Below, piece after piece: positions 9,536-34,915 of a stretch of DNA of 64,000 bases. The position numbers and the translations under genes were made by a program. The stretch is from contig ML677373.1 of the NCBI GenBank assembly GCA_007922305.1, positions 20,109,348 through 20,173,347 on the forward strand, given 5' to 3'. This DNA is from Dermatemys mawii (taxonomy: Eukaryota > Chordata > Testudines > Dermatemydidae). Position 1 is the first letter of the stretch; every line of letters begins with the position of its first letter. The notes below the pieces were generated by a model. The model saw only the letters and a program-made list of their open reading frames with translations, ran no database searches and had not been told where the DNA came from.

Positions 9536-10220
9536 TATAAACATAATAGAGCAAAGTGCAAAAGCTAATGGGCAGAAAGACTTCAAAATACATAAAGTAC
9601 CCAGCTCTGGCTGTGGTATCTTCCCTCCATATCTCAGCTCCTCCGAGCATCGGGAATCTAGCCCCTTTCACTACCAGTAACTACGGCTGCTACCTTTTCA
9701 CCTTTGTGTGGCCAAGACTCTGCTCCCAGTCCGGGTTTACCCCCTCGTCGGGCTCTTTCCCAGTAGGCTTTCTTCTGGTAGCTGCCCGTTTAAATCTAAA
9801 AGAGACAACCAGCACCACACTGAAGTGACGGTGCTGCACCTGTCTGCAGCAGGCTGAACCTCCTTCCCTTACAGCTAATATTTCAGCTCCGGAGGATGTG
9901 GCACATCATCCCAGCCCCTTCAGTTCTCTCTCTAGGAGGCTGCCAGGGAGGCCAGTTTCAGGGGTGTGGGTGTGAGGAAGATGGGAGGGAACCAGGGAGA
10001 GAGAGAGAGAGAAAGGACCAGTTATACTGATCTGTAACTGGATTCATTGCTGTAAAGCTTTTGCTTTTGGTTCTCTCACTTCATTGTTATCAGCACACGA
10101 CACAAATGCAATGCCTGGAGGCAGCTTGAGACGTGGAGTAACTCTACTGATGTTAGTGGAGTTTCGTCAGGGATGAGGTTGGCTCAGAGTGCCTGGCTGT
10201 AGCAGTACCCTCTGAGTCAG
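9536..10220. other. Intergenic stretch, nothing recognised
   Basis: No gene signal. It contains a short (GA) run at about 9995-10012. Open frames here lack any recognisable domain. Confidence 0.4.
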
Positions 10221-10860
10221 CAGAATTCATAGATTCATAGATTCCAAGGCCTGAAAGGACCACTGTGATCATCTAGTCCAGGGGTGGGCTGCCCGCGCGG
10301 CGTACTGAGGCTTCGGGGGAGGCTGCCCCTCATCCCTCCTCCACCTTCTTCCCTTCCTGGGAGCCCCAGCACGCCGCGCGGGCAGCCCTCTGGGGTGGGG
10401 TGGGGGCTGGCTCCGCGCGGCTGCTAGATCCCACACAACCAGGCTCTGGGCAGCTGATTTGAGTAGCATGGTAAGGGGTTGGGGAGTTGGTTAAGTGGAC
10501 AGGGATCAGGGGTTGGTTGGATGAGGCAGAGGTTCTGGGGTAGGGCAGTCAGGGGACAGGGAGCAAAGGGGGTTGGGTCCTGGGGGACAGTTAGGGTGGG
10601 AGGTCTCAGGAGGGGGCGAGCAGGGGACAGGAAGCAGGGAGGGTTGGATGGGTCGGTGGTTCTGAGGGGGGCAGTCGGGGGCAGAAAGTGGGAGGTGGTC
10701 GGATAGGGGGTAGAGCCAACCTGTTTGAGGAGGCACAGTTCTTCAACCCCAATGTGGCCCTCAGGCCAAAATGTTTTCCCTCCCCTGATCTAGTCTGACC
10801 TCCTGTGTAACATAGGCACTGAATTAATCCCTCTAGAAGGTCCAGCCCTCGGGCAACATT
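10221..10860. repeat. CR1-like fragment split by a hAT insertion
   Basis: The segment 'cctgaaaggaccactgtgat' followed by 'catctagtc' at 10248-10278 continues after the MITE as 'tctgacctcctgtgtaacat' at 10795-10815. This is the usual CR1-like phrase of turtle genomes. The insertion point is inside it, so the CR1 copy is older than the MITE. Confidence 0.6.
10279..10787. mobile_element. hAT-type MITE nested in CR1, perfect 8-bp target duplication
   Basis: Begins CAGGGGTGGGC and ends CCCTCCCCTG, whose complement is CAGGGGAGGG. The octamer ATCTAGTC at 10271-10278 is exactly repeated at 10788-10795. The 509-bp body is very G-rich on the plus strand with many 'ggggcag' and 'caggggac' units. The open frames inside are artefacts of that composition. 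Confidence 0.9.
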
Positions 10861-11785
10861 CCTAGACAACAACTAGAACACTTTGTCCCCTAAGATCCTT
10901 TTAAATCACATCCACACGTCTTTGGTCGCCAAGCGTACGTCATCTCATGATTCACTCTCCGGGAATTCATCTGATCGCCTTCAGGCTGAGACCCTGTTCT
11001 GGTACTTACCAATCTGGAAAAGTGAATGTTCCAAAACCCAGTTCATCTTATGGCTGTAACCATGAGAGCAACACCTGTGCTAAAGCATGATTGTGGCTAG
11101 AAGGGTTCTAGCAAGATTCCCCCTTTCTCTGTCTGCAAGGCATCCTATAACTGAGCTTTAGACAGTCCCCTCCACAGAGCAGGAGAGGAGCTGAGAACTG
11201 AGCTCACAACACCATGCTTGAGGGCCTACCTTCACCAGAGATAGAACCACGTTAAATGTAACCATGCTGGCGACAAGGCTGCAGCTAAAATGGTTCAGCA
11301 ACATCCCTGCAGCACCATTTCCCCCCACAACCTCATGTTAGCTGCGTTGGCCTCTGTAGGCAGCACAGTCATGCTTGCATCTGTATGTTCTGGGGGGAAT
11401 TTCCCAGACTGCCGCAGATGTTACTTTGGGAGCAGCACTGACAGTGATCCAAGTTATTTCATTCATAATACTATTTCATTATTATGGGTTTATACAGTTA
11501 CAGAAAGGTTTTGATTTTTCCCCAGTGAATTTTGAGCTGGTGAAAGGTGCCAGACTGACCCATGGCTCACTGAAATTTAGAAAGACTTCACACACAGAGA
11601 CCTAGTTAGAACCCCTTTATAGCCTAACATTCATGGTTCATCCGGGCTCACAACCACACCACTAGGAACCGTATATGATGCATGTTGTGAACACACTCAA
11701 GTCTAGTGCAGGATCAGCCATGTTCCAACCTGGTTACCAACTTGGTAAATATGTGTAGTGAAGTCTCTCGAGTGGGAGATAATAT
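10861..11785. other. Intergenic stretch, nothing recognised
   Basis: No gene, RNA gene or recognised mobile element. Short open frames have no domain or splice context. Confidence 0.4.
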
Positions 11786-11917
11786 ATAGCATGTGTGTAT
11801 AACAGGATTCGCAAGACTGGATTCGCAAGACAAGTAAGGATTTGTAATATCCTTATAATATAATAGATAGCATGTGTTTATAACAGGATTCACAAGACAG
11901 GATTCGCAAGACAAGTA
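11786..11917. repeat. Tandem duplication of a 51-bp unit
   Basis: Two copies at 11786-11836 and 11867-11917, offset by 81 bp. Each begins 'atagcatgtgt' and ends 'caagta', and each contains two adjacent copies of GGATTCGCAAGAC or a close variant. The nested structure indicates two rounds of duplication. Confidence 0.8.
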
Positions 11918-13829
11918 TTCTGCTCTATGTATTAAGTACAATACTTTAGCACCTTTGATCTATGACTGCAGTATGATGTAGTGGTTTGCATCATTCCTGT
12001 AGAATTCTGTCATTTTTCCTTGATAAGAAAGTGCTGCGAGACAAATTTTACTTACAGGTTTGATCTTTGTTCCAGGCATGGCAGGATATGGGCTCTATCC
12101 CAAAACTGTACAAGGACATGTCCAAACAGACAGTGACGCAATGCATCAACAGCTGAAAGCCAGAAAAATAGAACAAAATCCAGCTGTTTGCAGGATACGT
12201 GTAAGATTTTTCAGTTTAACTAGGGGAAAAAACTGTAATTAAAGCATTAAGTGGATTTGATATTCACTAATAATGCTCAACTTCAAATAGCACTTCACAA
12301 ATATTAAAGACTCCTCACAGCTTACATATAGAGATGGGCTCAAACTGTGATGTTCAGCTCAAGATTGGGATCTAGCTCTGAAATTCTCCAAAGTTTGGTG
12401 GGGCCAGTATTTCCAATTAATCTGTTACAGAGAGACCCGCTTGAGTAATGAAGCTGAGATCTCCAAAGTTCAAAGGATTTGAACCAGGGAGCTGGTTTGG
12501 GCCCGTCTCGTATACCTGCAAGCAGACCTAAACTGTGTTTTTTTTAATGTGAGAAATAGTAAGAAGGTAAGAGAAACCTAAAAGAAACAACACTGAGACA
12601 TGTTGTAGAAGGCTTGAAAAGTGACAGTGAAAGCATTAGCAGCTTGGGAATTGGAATTATATTCCAGTTCTTGCTGCATTTAGGACACAACATAAATGGC
12701 TTCAATGGAATTAAACAAGAGATGAATTTTCAGCCTAAACATTCTCAAGCAATTGCAACAAAGATTATGTTCCTATTTATATGGAAATCAGCAGACTGAA
12801 GACTCACGGTTCATTTCTTATTGTCTCAGTTGTTTTACATTACATGTGGCATGAATCAATCTACCCGAATTTTGAGAACCTGAGCAATTACTTGGAAGCT
12901 TTAACAATACACAACTAAAGAAATTCAAACAATTAATCTCAGATGATGAAAAAAGATCTGAAATTGTTTTATGAATGTTTTAAAAAGCAACAAAGACATT
13001 CATAACAGATGCTGAACCCACTAGTTACACCTTGCAGCTTTAAACAAGAAAATGCTGGCAGCAAGGTTGTTTCTAGCTGTAAAGTTGATGTTAGTCCTAG
13101 GGTGCCCGCCACCTGGGTATTTAGGCTTCCACAAAGGGATGCTTAATTCTGAGAATTCGCTCCCCCTTGATACAATAGTACCTGAATTTGTTGACAATCA
13201 GACCACATTGCAAAGCCTAAGTATTTTTCTAGGCTTCTCCAGCGTGTCTGAACTGTGGCAGTGGGTGGCGGGCCAGCTGGTTGATTGGGAGACTTCTTAT
13301 TTTGGAAGGACTTGTGGGTGCATACTGTTCTTTTTGGAACCAATTTTGGTAGATCTTAGTGCTGTGCAGGCTTCCCTACATCTCTGCAAATGCAGTTGCA
13401 GCATGATCCACCCTATGCCTGGTAGATTGGAGATGAACCTCTTGTGGGGTGTCTTCTCCTCTCCTCCCAGACAAGGGCTGAAGCTGCTCAATTTGTTTCT
13501 GCTTGGAACCCAATGCAGGATAAGAACACAGGTGTGGAAACTTGTAAGGGTCCAGTGCTGATGCCCTTAGCCGCCGCTTACACTCTATACTTGATCCTAT
13601 GGCCTGGCACCCAGCCCCCTATCTCTCAGCCTGCCAAGGCCCAAATGTGGGATGCACTCTCTGACAAAGTAAAAAACGGAGACAAAACAATTATACATGC
13701 AGCAAATGCACAGTGGAGGAGTGATTCCTATGGTGTGAGTGACTCTGCCTAACGCCTCAGCTACAGGAGACTAAATTTCTGATGTTAATGATTCAGACAG
13801 GGCACTGAAATGACACACAGCAGACCTAC
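11918..13829. other. Intergenic stretch, no gene recognised
   Basis: The longest open frame (13052-13561, 169 codons) begins with a hydrophobic stretch but has no recognisable domain, and no neighbouring exons or splice signals were found. I treat it as chance. Confidence 0.4.
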
Positions 13830-13945
13830 GCTCCGCGGCCCACTGTGTGACCGGTGGTAAGTCACTTCACAGCTACTTGCCTCAGTTTACCCAGCAGTAA
13901 AGTGCAGATAACAATAGCCCCTTTGTAAAGAACTTTGGATGACAT
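13830..13945 (+). repeat. MIR/CORE-SINE fragment
   Basis: Reads 'gtaagtcacttcacagctac', 'ttgcctcagtttacccagca', then 'taaagtgcagataacaatag', 'ccctttgtaaagaactttgg'. This is the standard order of the MIR 3' half. Confidence 0.6.
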
Positions 13946-14084
13946 TTTAATTTAATTTGACAGATTAAAAGCTGGACATTACGGCAATAATAGAGAGAAG
14001 GGCCAACACCACAAAACTGATGTGTGACACCGGGAACTCTGGGACTAAAATGAGCGACCTCTTTTAAACGAAGGGACACAGAGG

Positions 14085-14560
14085 TACCTCAAGCCTGAAC
14101 CAAGACCTTAGGGCCTAGGCCTGGCTCAGCCCATATCCACTCCAGCCTGCCTATACACAGCCCCAAGACTCATACCTGGTGCAGGCTCAGCCAACTAACG
14201 GCTCTCAGAGCCCATTCCCAGGGTCTCTATCTAACCTCAGCCTGCCTCTGAGGTCCCCCCTCTGCTCTTACTGCGCCCTCAAAACCCACATTTAGTCCAG
14301 CCCAGGCCTGGTTCCAAGAGCCCGTCTCTAGCCCCAGCCCAGCCTGGCTCCCGTCCCCAGCTCAGCCCATGTTTGGATCTCAGGGTCCGGGCCTACCCCA
14401 GGCCCCGCCTGGAACTTGGGCCCCGTGCCCAGCCTGTCCCTCACACCCAGCCCAGGATTTCAGCCCCAGTCTTCATCCCGAGCCCAGCCCGTGCCTGGTC
14501 TTCACGCCCCATGTCCTGGCCATGGCCCTGGGGGACTGTTCATAGCCCAGCCCGACCTTG
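14085..14560. repeat. C-rich degenerate tandem repeat
   Basis: Irregular repetition of 'agcccagcctgg', 'cagcccatg' and 'ccccagctcagccc' units gives proline-rich artefactual frames. It leads into the CpG island. Confidence 0.5.
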
Positions 14561-15001
14561 CCTGGGCATGGCCCCTTGCCCCTGCCCCTTACCCCTGCCC
14601 CTGCCCACGGGCCCGTCCTCAACCCGCACGAACCGAACCCTCGTGGCCCCCCCCGCTCCTCCAGCCCGCCCCGCCCCCTTGCCAAGGAGAGGGCAGCAGC
14701 GCCCCGGGGAGAGGCTGGGGCAGGGGGCGGGGCGCTGCACTCCTTAAAGGAGAGGAGGGGGCTAGGCAGAGCAGACCCCTGACGGGAGGGCGGGGTGAGG
14801 TTGGCCCCTTTAAGGGGAGGGCGGGGCCGGTTGCGGAGCTTTTTTCAAAGGGAGAAGAAGCCGGGAGGACAGAACGGGACGCCGGGGTCCCTTTAAGAGC
14901 GAGGCGAGGGATGTGTCGGCGGCTCCTTTAAGACGCTGACGGAGCTGTGCGTCCCCTTTAAGGTTGCCGGGGTGACGGTTCGGAGTGAGAGCGAGGCGCA
15001 T

Positions 15002-15009
15002 TGACGTCA
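15002..15009 (+). promoter_or_regulatory. Perfect cAMP response element
   Basis: Palindromic TGACGTCA, the consensus CREB/ATF site, 126 bp upstream of the first-exon splice donor. Its position in the promoter of a PKA regulatory subunit suggests feedback induction by cAMP. That role is inferred. Confidence 0.75.
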
Positions 15010-15021
15010 GGTTGGCAGGCG

Positions 15022-15026
15022 ATTGG
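15022..15026 (-). promoter_or_regulatory. Inverted CCAAT box (NF-Y type)
   Basis: GATTGGCTGA contains ATTGG, the inverted CCAAT core in its usual NF-Y context, 12 bp downstream of the CRE. CRE plus NF-Y pairs are common in TATA-less promoters. Confidence 0.65.
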
Positions 15027-15029
15027 CTG

Positions 15030-15135
15030 AGGGAGCTGGTTTCCGGTGGGATCCGCCGCCGCCGCCGAGATCACCACCGAGGCCGGGACGGGGGGAGGGG
15101 GCGAGAGAGGCTGAGGGAGCCGCCCGGACCCCGTG
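15030..15135 (+). other. PRKAR1A: PRKAR1A noncoding first exon (5' boundary approximate)
   Basis: The 3' boundary is set by the donor CCGTG|GTGAGTGAG at 15135/15136, an excellent consensus inside the CpG island. No ATG-led frame of the known protein occurs here. The first coding exon begins downstream at an acceptor near 18031, which fits the known PRKAR1A gene with noncoding exon 1. The 5' end is only a guess. Confidence 0.6.
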
Positions 15136-18031
15136 GTGAGTGAGGGTCCCCGGGTCCCGCCTCGTCCCGGGAGGCTCCTGGGCCGGGAGCTGAGGCGGGA
15201 GGCCCCAGGGAGAGGCCGCTGGCCCCACGGGGGAGCACGTCCGGAGCGGCGGGAGGCCCGGGTCCGTGGGCGAGGAGGCAGGAGACGGGAGGGGATGCCG
15301 GGAGCAGAGGGGCTCTGGCGCGGGCGGGGAGGGAGGGAAGGCCTGGAGTATCGGGGAGGCAGGGCAGTGAGGGGGGAGAGGAAGGCTCGGAGGGGGGGAG
15401 GAGGGCAGGGCACGGGTCGGGGTCAAGACCTGGGGGAGGATGGGGCTGGGAGCAGTAGAGTGGAGGTACGGTGTTAAGGCCTTGTCTGGGAGCATGAGAA
15501 TTGGGGGGTGTGTGTTGTGCATGGGGGGTGTGTGTGGAGGAATCTTTACCCTCCTTTCCCCCCCCCCCCGCACACGTGTAGAAAGAGGAGGCTTAGCTGG
15601 ACTGCCCCGCACCCCTGAATGTGCATCCTGCCTCATCTGGTGCCTGGGAGAGGAGGCTGCCTCTTGCAGGGAATCGGGCTGGGCAGGGTTACCTTTTCCA
15701 CCTGAATCGCAGGGGCCCCAAGTTGGGGTAATTTGAAAGGAAATTCTCATCCAATAAACCACAAATCTGCCAAGTTTTGCTTATTGGAAAGTGAGATGGT
15801 ATTCTAGGAAAATGTTTAGATTTTCAGCATTTCCTTTGGACCCTCCAATAAAACATTAAAAATCCATCCCCTTTCTTAAAAGGATTTTTGCAAAGGTTTT
15901 CAATGAGACACTTCAAATTTCACTTATTTAAGTCTTTCTCCTTCAGAGTGTTGCTTCTTTTTAATCCAAAACTAATCTCAGAATGAGGGAATCTCCCTTA
16001 CAAATGATGAGGCTAAAATTTTAGCTACGGTTTGGGGTGGGGTGGGGGTGTGAGGAGCTTATTTTGTGGTTTGAATATATTCTGGTGGTTCTTCTACAGT
16101 GGAACCCTGATGTGAAGCTTACATTTGGCACTAAAAATTAGAGATGGGATCAAAGTCCAAAATTTGGATCAGGATTTGAAACTACCTGAAGTGTGGCATT
16201 TTTTGTGTTCTCCTAGTAGTCATTGCAGTTGTGTGTAGTGATTTTTTTCTAATAAAAAGCTTTATTGATACAAAATGTAGAAACTTCAATAGAAAAAAAT
16301 AGGGCTGGTTTGCTTGCTTGATATGTGCTCTATTAGTATTGTTTTTTCGCAGTAGTCTCTCTGAGCCACTAGCGACTCATGTTTGCTGTCTATCAGCCCA
16401 GCCTCTTATTGCTTTTTCCATAGACTCTAATTTGCAGGCTGTCATGGAGCCACAGAGTTACTTGTGGACATTTAATTAGACCACTTATTGACCTTCAGCG
16501 TGCAAGTTATCAAAACAAAAGGAGTAACTGTAGAACTTTCAGGCAACCTTTCCTCAGTGTAAATCACGTGTGTGTTGCATAAACATGGCAATGTGTTGTC
16601 TTCTCTACATACTTTTGTTGAGATAAGTGACAAGAATGCACCCTGTTTGAAGTGTTGTCTGTTTGGAATTAACTTTAGCCTTCCTGTAATCTCTAGTAGC
16701 ACATTTCAAAGGATCATAGTTAGTGTTATATTGACTTTATTGCTATGTATAACAGTGTTTGTCAATCTCTCGTGCCTAAATAGAAAAGCCTGTGTAATAG
16801 GACTGTAGCACTTGGATTTTGCAGTGACTCTTCAGATATTAAACACGCAACTTATTTTCTGTCTACATTTTTTTCCTCTCAAAAGCAGATATTGGGATCA
16901 ACACACTTCATTGTAAATTCTCTACATATCCACAGCTGTCACTACTATCTGTGCCCCAGGTAACTTTCTTTACTTGTGTTTTTGATGTAACTTTTGAAAA
17001 TGCTCTTTTAAACATATTTTTACTTTGAGGGGGAAGGATTGGCCTGCTAAACCCAGGGTTGTGAGTTCAATCCTTGAGGGGGCCTATTAGGGATCTTGGG
17101 GGGGGGGGGGGAAATCTGTCAGGGGACAGTACTTGGTCCTGCTAGTGTAGGCAGGGGACTGGACTCGATGATCTTTCAAGGTCTTTCCAGTTCTGAGGTA
17201 GGTATATCTCCATATATTATATATTAATTTTTCTCTGTTAACCTTTTTTGAGAGCAACTTGAATAAACAAAAAGTAGTTAAAGTAACACATGAAAATTTT
17301 CATGCACTGGAAGTTATGCTACTAATAAATCCTATTAATGTCTGGCATTGTATGTAATGTTTTGAAATCTAATAGTTCTAATTACTGTGAACATACTTTA
17401 GAATAAATGTTTTAGTCTAAATGTCACCCCATTTTAGTTAACTTGAAGTTTGTCCAATGCAGCTGCTCTTTACATCTGTATTTTCATGGCTTCTATTAGC
17501 TGTTAAAGGCTACAACTACTAGGGAGCTGACTTTTGCTGTTACCTCAACAAGTTTCACCATACTTAAGATATTTTTAAAACTTGCCTCTGTGGTGTGAGA
17601 GGAACCGCACTGGGGCAGGAAATCTGGGGCATAATTGACAGCCTATGCCTGTATGACTCCATGCCTTTCAGAGTGCTTAGAGGGCCAGGGATGCTCAGTT
17701 TCATTCAGCAGGGGAGCTGAGGGGTCAGGTGAAGGGGTAGGGAGAAACCTCTGCTCCTGCTGGGCCTATGGGAATTTCTGTAGAGCAACCCAAGGTTCCC
17801 ACTTCCTTCCAGATGCCAAGTACATCACCTCTCTTCACTGCTGGGCCAGAGCACAGACTTGGGAATTGAACATTTATTTTAATTACTAGCCCTGCAGATA
17901 AGTTAGGGTTTTTTTTTTTATAAAGCAAGATCACTGCAACAAAAATTAATACTAAGCATAGCTGGGGAGCACATCAGCTGGATCATCTTAGTTCTCCATG
18001 TAGTTCATATAACTCTCTCTTTCTTAAACAG
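15136..18031 (+). other. PRKAR1A: PRKAR1A intron 1
   Basis: Bounded by GTGAGT and by the acceptor ...TTCTTAAACAG. It contains a possible extra 5'UTR exon (16889-16959), a tRNA-derived SINE (17037-17220) and a run of about 14 G residues (17097-17111). The rest is unremarkable AT-rich sequence. Confidence 0.75.
17037..17220 (+). repeat. tRNA-derived SINE (Cry-like), 5'-truncated
   Basis: Contains 'attggcctgctaaacccagg' followed by the RNA polymerase III B-box-like GTTGTGAGTTCAATCC, a G-run, then 'ggtcctgctagtgtaggcag' and 'actggactcgatgatctttc', 'aaggtctttccagttctgag'. That is a tRNA-like head with a CR1-type tail, as in the Cry SINE family of cryptodiran turtles. The A-box end is missing. Confidence 0.75.
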
Positions 18032-18036
18032 CAGCA

Positions 18037-32626
<14,590 letters not shown>

Positions 32627-34915
32627 AATTTTACTCCCTCTAATACATGCTTCACGAATGCAGACTGCTTTATTCCCTTGTGCAGAGCCACATGGCCACT
32701 GGCATTTGCAGCTTCCTGTCTGTTTAAAGAAAAAATTGCTTTATCAAATCACCATTTTTATTTTAGAGCATTAGTTCTGTGCTCTCTCTCCCGTTAAATA
32801 GAAAGAGTTCTTTGGAGACTTCTGCTGTTACTGCTTCTCTATGCAATGTCTAGTGTCCCACTTTGGCCATTTCTGCCTTGCTTTTTGGTGAAGAGATCTC
32901 CTGGCACCAAGCTAATTGCTATAGAGTAAGGATGTAACAGTGGAAAAAATTTTTTTTACAGATACTTTTCAAATTGTTCATAATTTTTAGGCTGTGGTCC
33001 TAATCTACTGTATTCCTTTTCAAAAGAGAACTGTCCTTATAACTGAGCTTCTCTAGATTTAAATTTTCTGGGTACTGTCATCCTCAGCTCAATCCTGAGG
33101 TTATCAGCTGCTAGTACAGCCACAGTTGGAAGTTAGCAGTCGCTCTGTACCCTTGTCTACTGGTTCAAGATTGCTTGGTTATGTTTTGTCAGGTTTCACG
33201 TAAAAGCTTTTAAGGTTTATAGTTCTGGTCAACTGCTGCAGATATTACTTAGTTCCCCGACTCTCACTGCAACTGATCTTTGCCTGTCTTGTTGTCAGCT
33301 GTGGATTCACCCCTCTAGAGCGTTCCTGTTCATAACCTCAAAAGCCAAACTTTGGATTAAACACTTAATTTCAGTCCCTTTTCCTTAGACTGGCACAAGA
33401 ATTGTACAACTACCCAGCTAGTGCCAAATAGTAATGTTTGTGCTCCAGATGCAGTGCAGGAATTGGAAGCATGCATTTTGTTTTGCCCTGTAACTTTTGC
33501 ATGCTACTTATTTCACAGTTGACTCTGTCCTTCAAAAGATTCTTTGCTTAGTTAACTCTTTGGTACCCAGGAAACTAATTTTGCCCGTATACAACCAGCA
33601 TCAGATGCAGGGGGGAGCAGCTAACCCAATGAGATGAACGGAGATGTTGTGGAGAATGAGGCAGAAAAAGTGAATGTCTTAGTTATTCCTGCTACTCAGT
33701 TGTTTTTAAGTATATACATATATTTTTAAATCAACCAGAAGTTATTTTATCTTCTTAGTTTTCATTTTAAAGTTAATCTAAACGCAAATACTGCATCCTC
33801 TGTTTCCTGCCCAGCTTTTCAGATTCATGTGGAAAAAAATATTTTACACGTTTTTGGAAGTCAAACCCGTTGCTGAGTCTTAAATGTATTTCAGTATTTA
33901 CCAGCTTTGTGTTGTATTATTCTGTGCATACCATTACCCAAGAAATTTGACTGAATTCCACAGTTCAATAATGTAGGCAATTTAAGGCTTCCTGTAATTA
34001 TATAAACTAGAGTAGGGTTGTATTTGGGAGCGACAGCAAGCATTTTTGCATTCGTTATGCAACGTTCTGATGATGGATCCCTTCTTTTTTCCTTTTGGAG
34101 GTAATTGGACTTGGTAGACTCCTTTCCAGGCTTGTAGACATTTTTAAAATGTCTGCTCATCAGACATAAATACAAAGTTGAGGGTATCGGATCTTTGAGG
34201 TTTTAGGGATATTTCAGTGTCCACAAACTCTCTGTGATGGGATTAATTGTAAAATGCTTACATTGTGTGAACTATTTTGTTTTTTCAGAAGATCTTTGAG
34301 TGGAGGATTCCTACGAGTACTCTACAGAAGTAAACAAAACTAGTTTTGTAAAACTGTTTTCTTCAGTTTTCAGTCCAGCTAGGGTTTTTTCTTCATAAAT
34401 TTTAGTTACATTGAAGCTTGATTTGATCCTTGTTGAACCACCAAAAAACAAAACCACCTATGTAAACTAGTTAGAGCTCCACAAAAATGCACATTTTTTT
34501 TATATAAGGCTTTTTAATCAAGTTTCACTATTGCATCTTTTTAGCTTGCTGTTGACTCCCTTTTGTAGTTTTACCTACAAGATTTTAAGATAAATCAGCT
34601 AAGTCTGAGTTAAATATTAATCACAGTTATAGCTTTACCTTTGTGTGCAATTTAAATATGTTTGAAACCACAATTTGGCATAGTTTGCCTTAGCTAACGT
34701 TCAGGGCTTTAGAAGTAATCTCTTGCTAGGCCACCTTTAGCAAATTTATGAAGTCTACCGCCCTAGAGAGCTATAGTCAACCAGAGGACCATTTTTGTAT
34801 TGTTATCTGACTATAAAAGTCTGATGTACTGTATGTGCTAATATATTATTATTCCTTTTGTTATAGATTGTCCTAATGGCAGGTAAAGCAATAAAAATGA
34901 TTTAAATTCTTAAAA
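32627..34915 (+). other. PRKAR1A: PRKAR1A 3' untranslated region
   Basis: AT-rich sequence from the stop codon to just after the poly(A) signal AATAAA at 34890-34895. The roughly 2.3-kb length is in the range expected for a long PRKAR1A 3'UTR. It holds no reading frame of note and no recognised repeat. Confidence 0.7.
34890..34895 (+). terminator. PRKAR1A: PRKAR1A poly(A) signal
   Basis: AATAAA followed within about 30 bp by a T-rich downstream element ('ctcttttttctttcccttt'). It is the best-placed signal after the stop codon. Confidence 0.7.

Larger units (their letters stand above)
14370..15450 (+). promoter_or_regulatory. PRKAR1A: CpG-island promoter of PRKAR1A
   Basis: The sequence changes abruptly to high GC with dense CpG. 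It holds GC boxes (GGGGGCGGGG at 14723-14732, GCGGGGC at 14821-14827), a perfect CRE, an inverted CCAAT box, a (CCG)n run at 15053-15067 and a strong splice donor at 15136. A TATA box at a conventional distance is not evident. Instead five CCTTTAAG-type boxes occur between 14741 and 14962. TATA-less CpG promoters are usual for this housekeeping gene. The transcription start is probably within about 15010-15090, but it cannot be fixed from sequence. Confidence 0.8.

Noticed and set aside
13052..13561. 169-codon frame with a hydrophobic N-terminus resembling a signal peptide
   Set aside because: No recognisable domain follows, no partner exons are nearby, and the codon pattern is not protein-like. 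Treated as chance.
14416..14931. 171-codon plus-strand frame rich in Pro and Arg
   Set aside because: Arises from the C-rich degenerate repeat and CpG island. No homology is recognisable and a second frame overlaps it in the same region.
15007..15762. 251-codon minus-strand open frame at the promoter
   Set aside because: It lies in the CpG island, is rich in Pro, Ser and Arg, and has no domain or splice context. GC-rich DNA produces such frames by chance.
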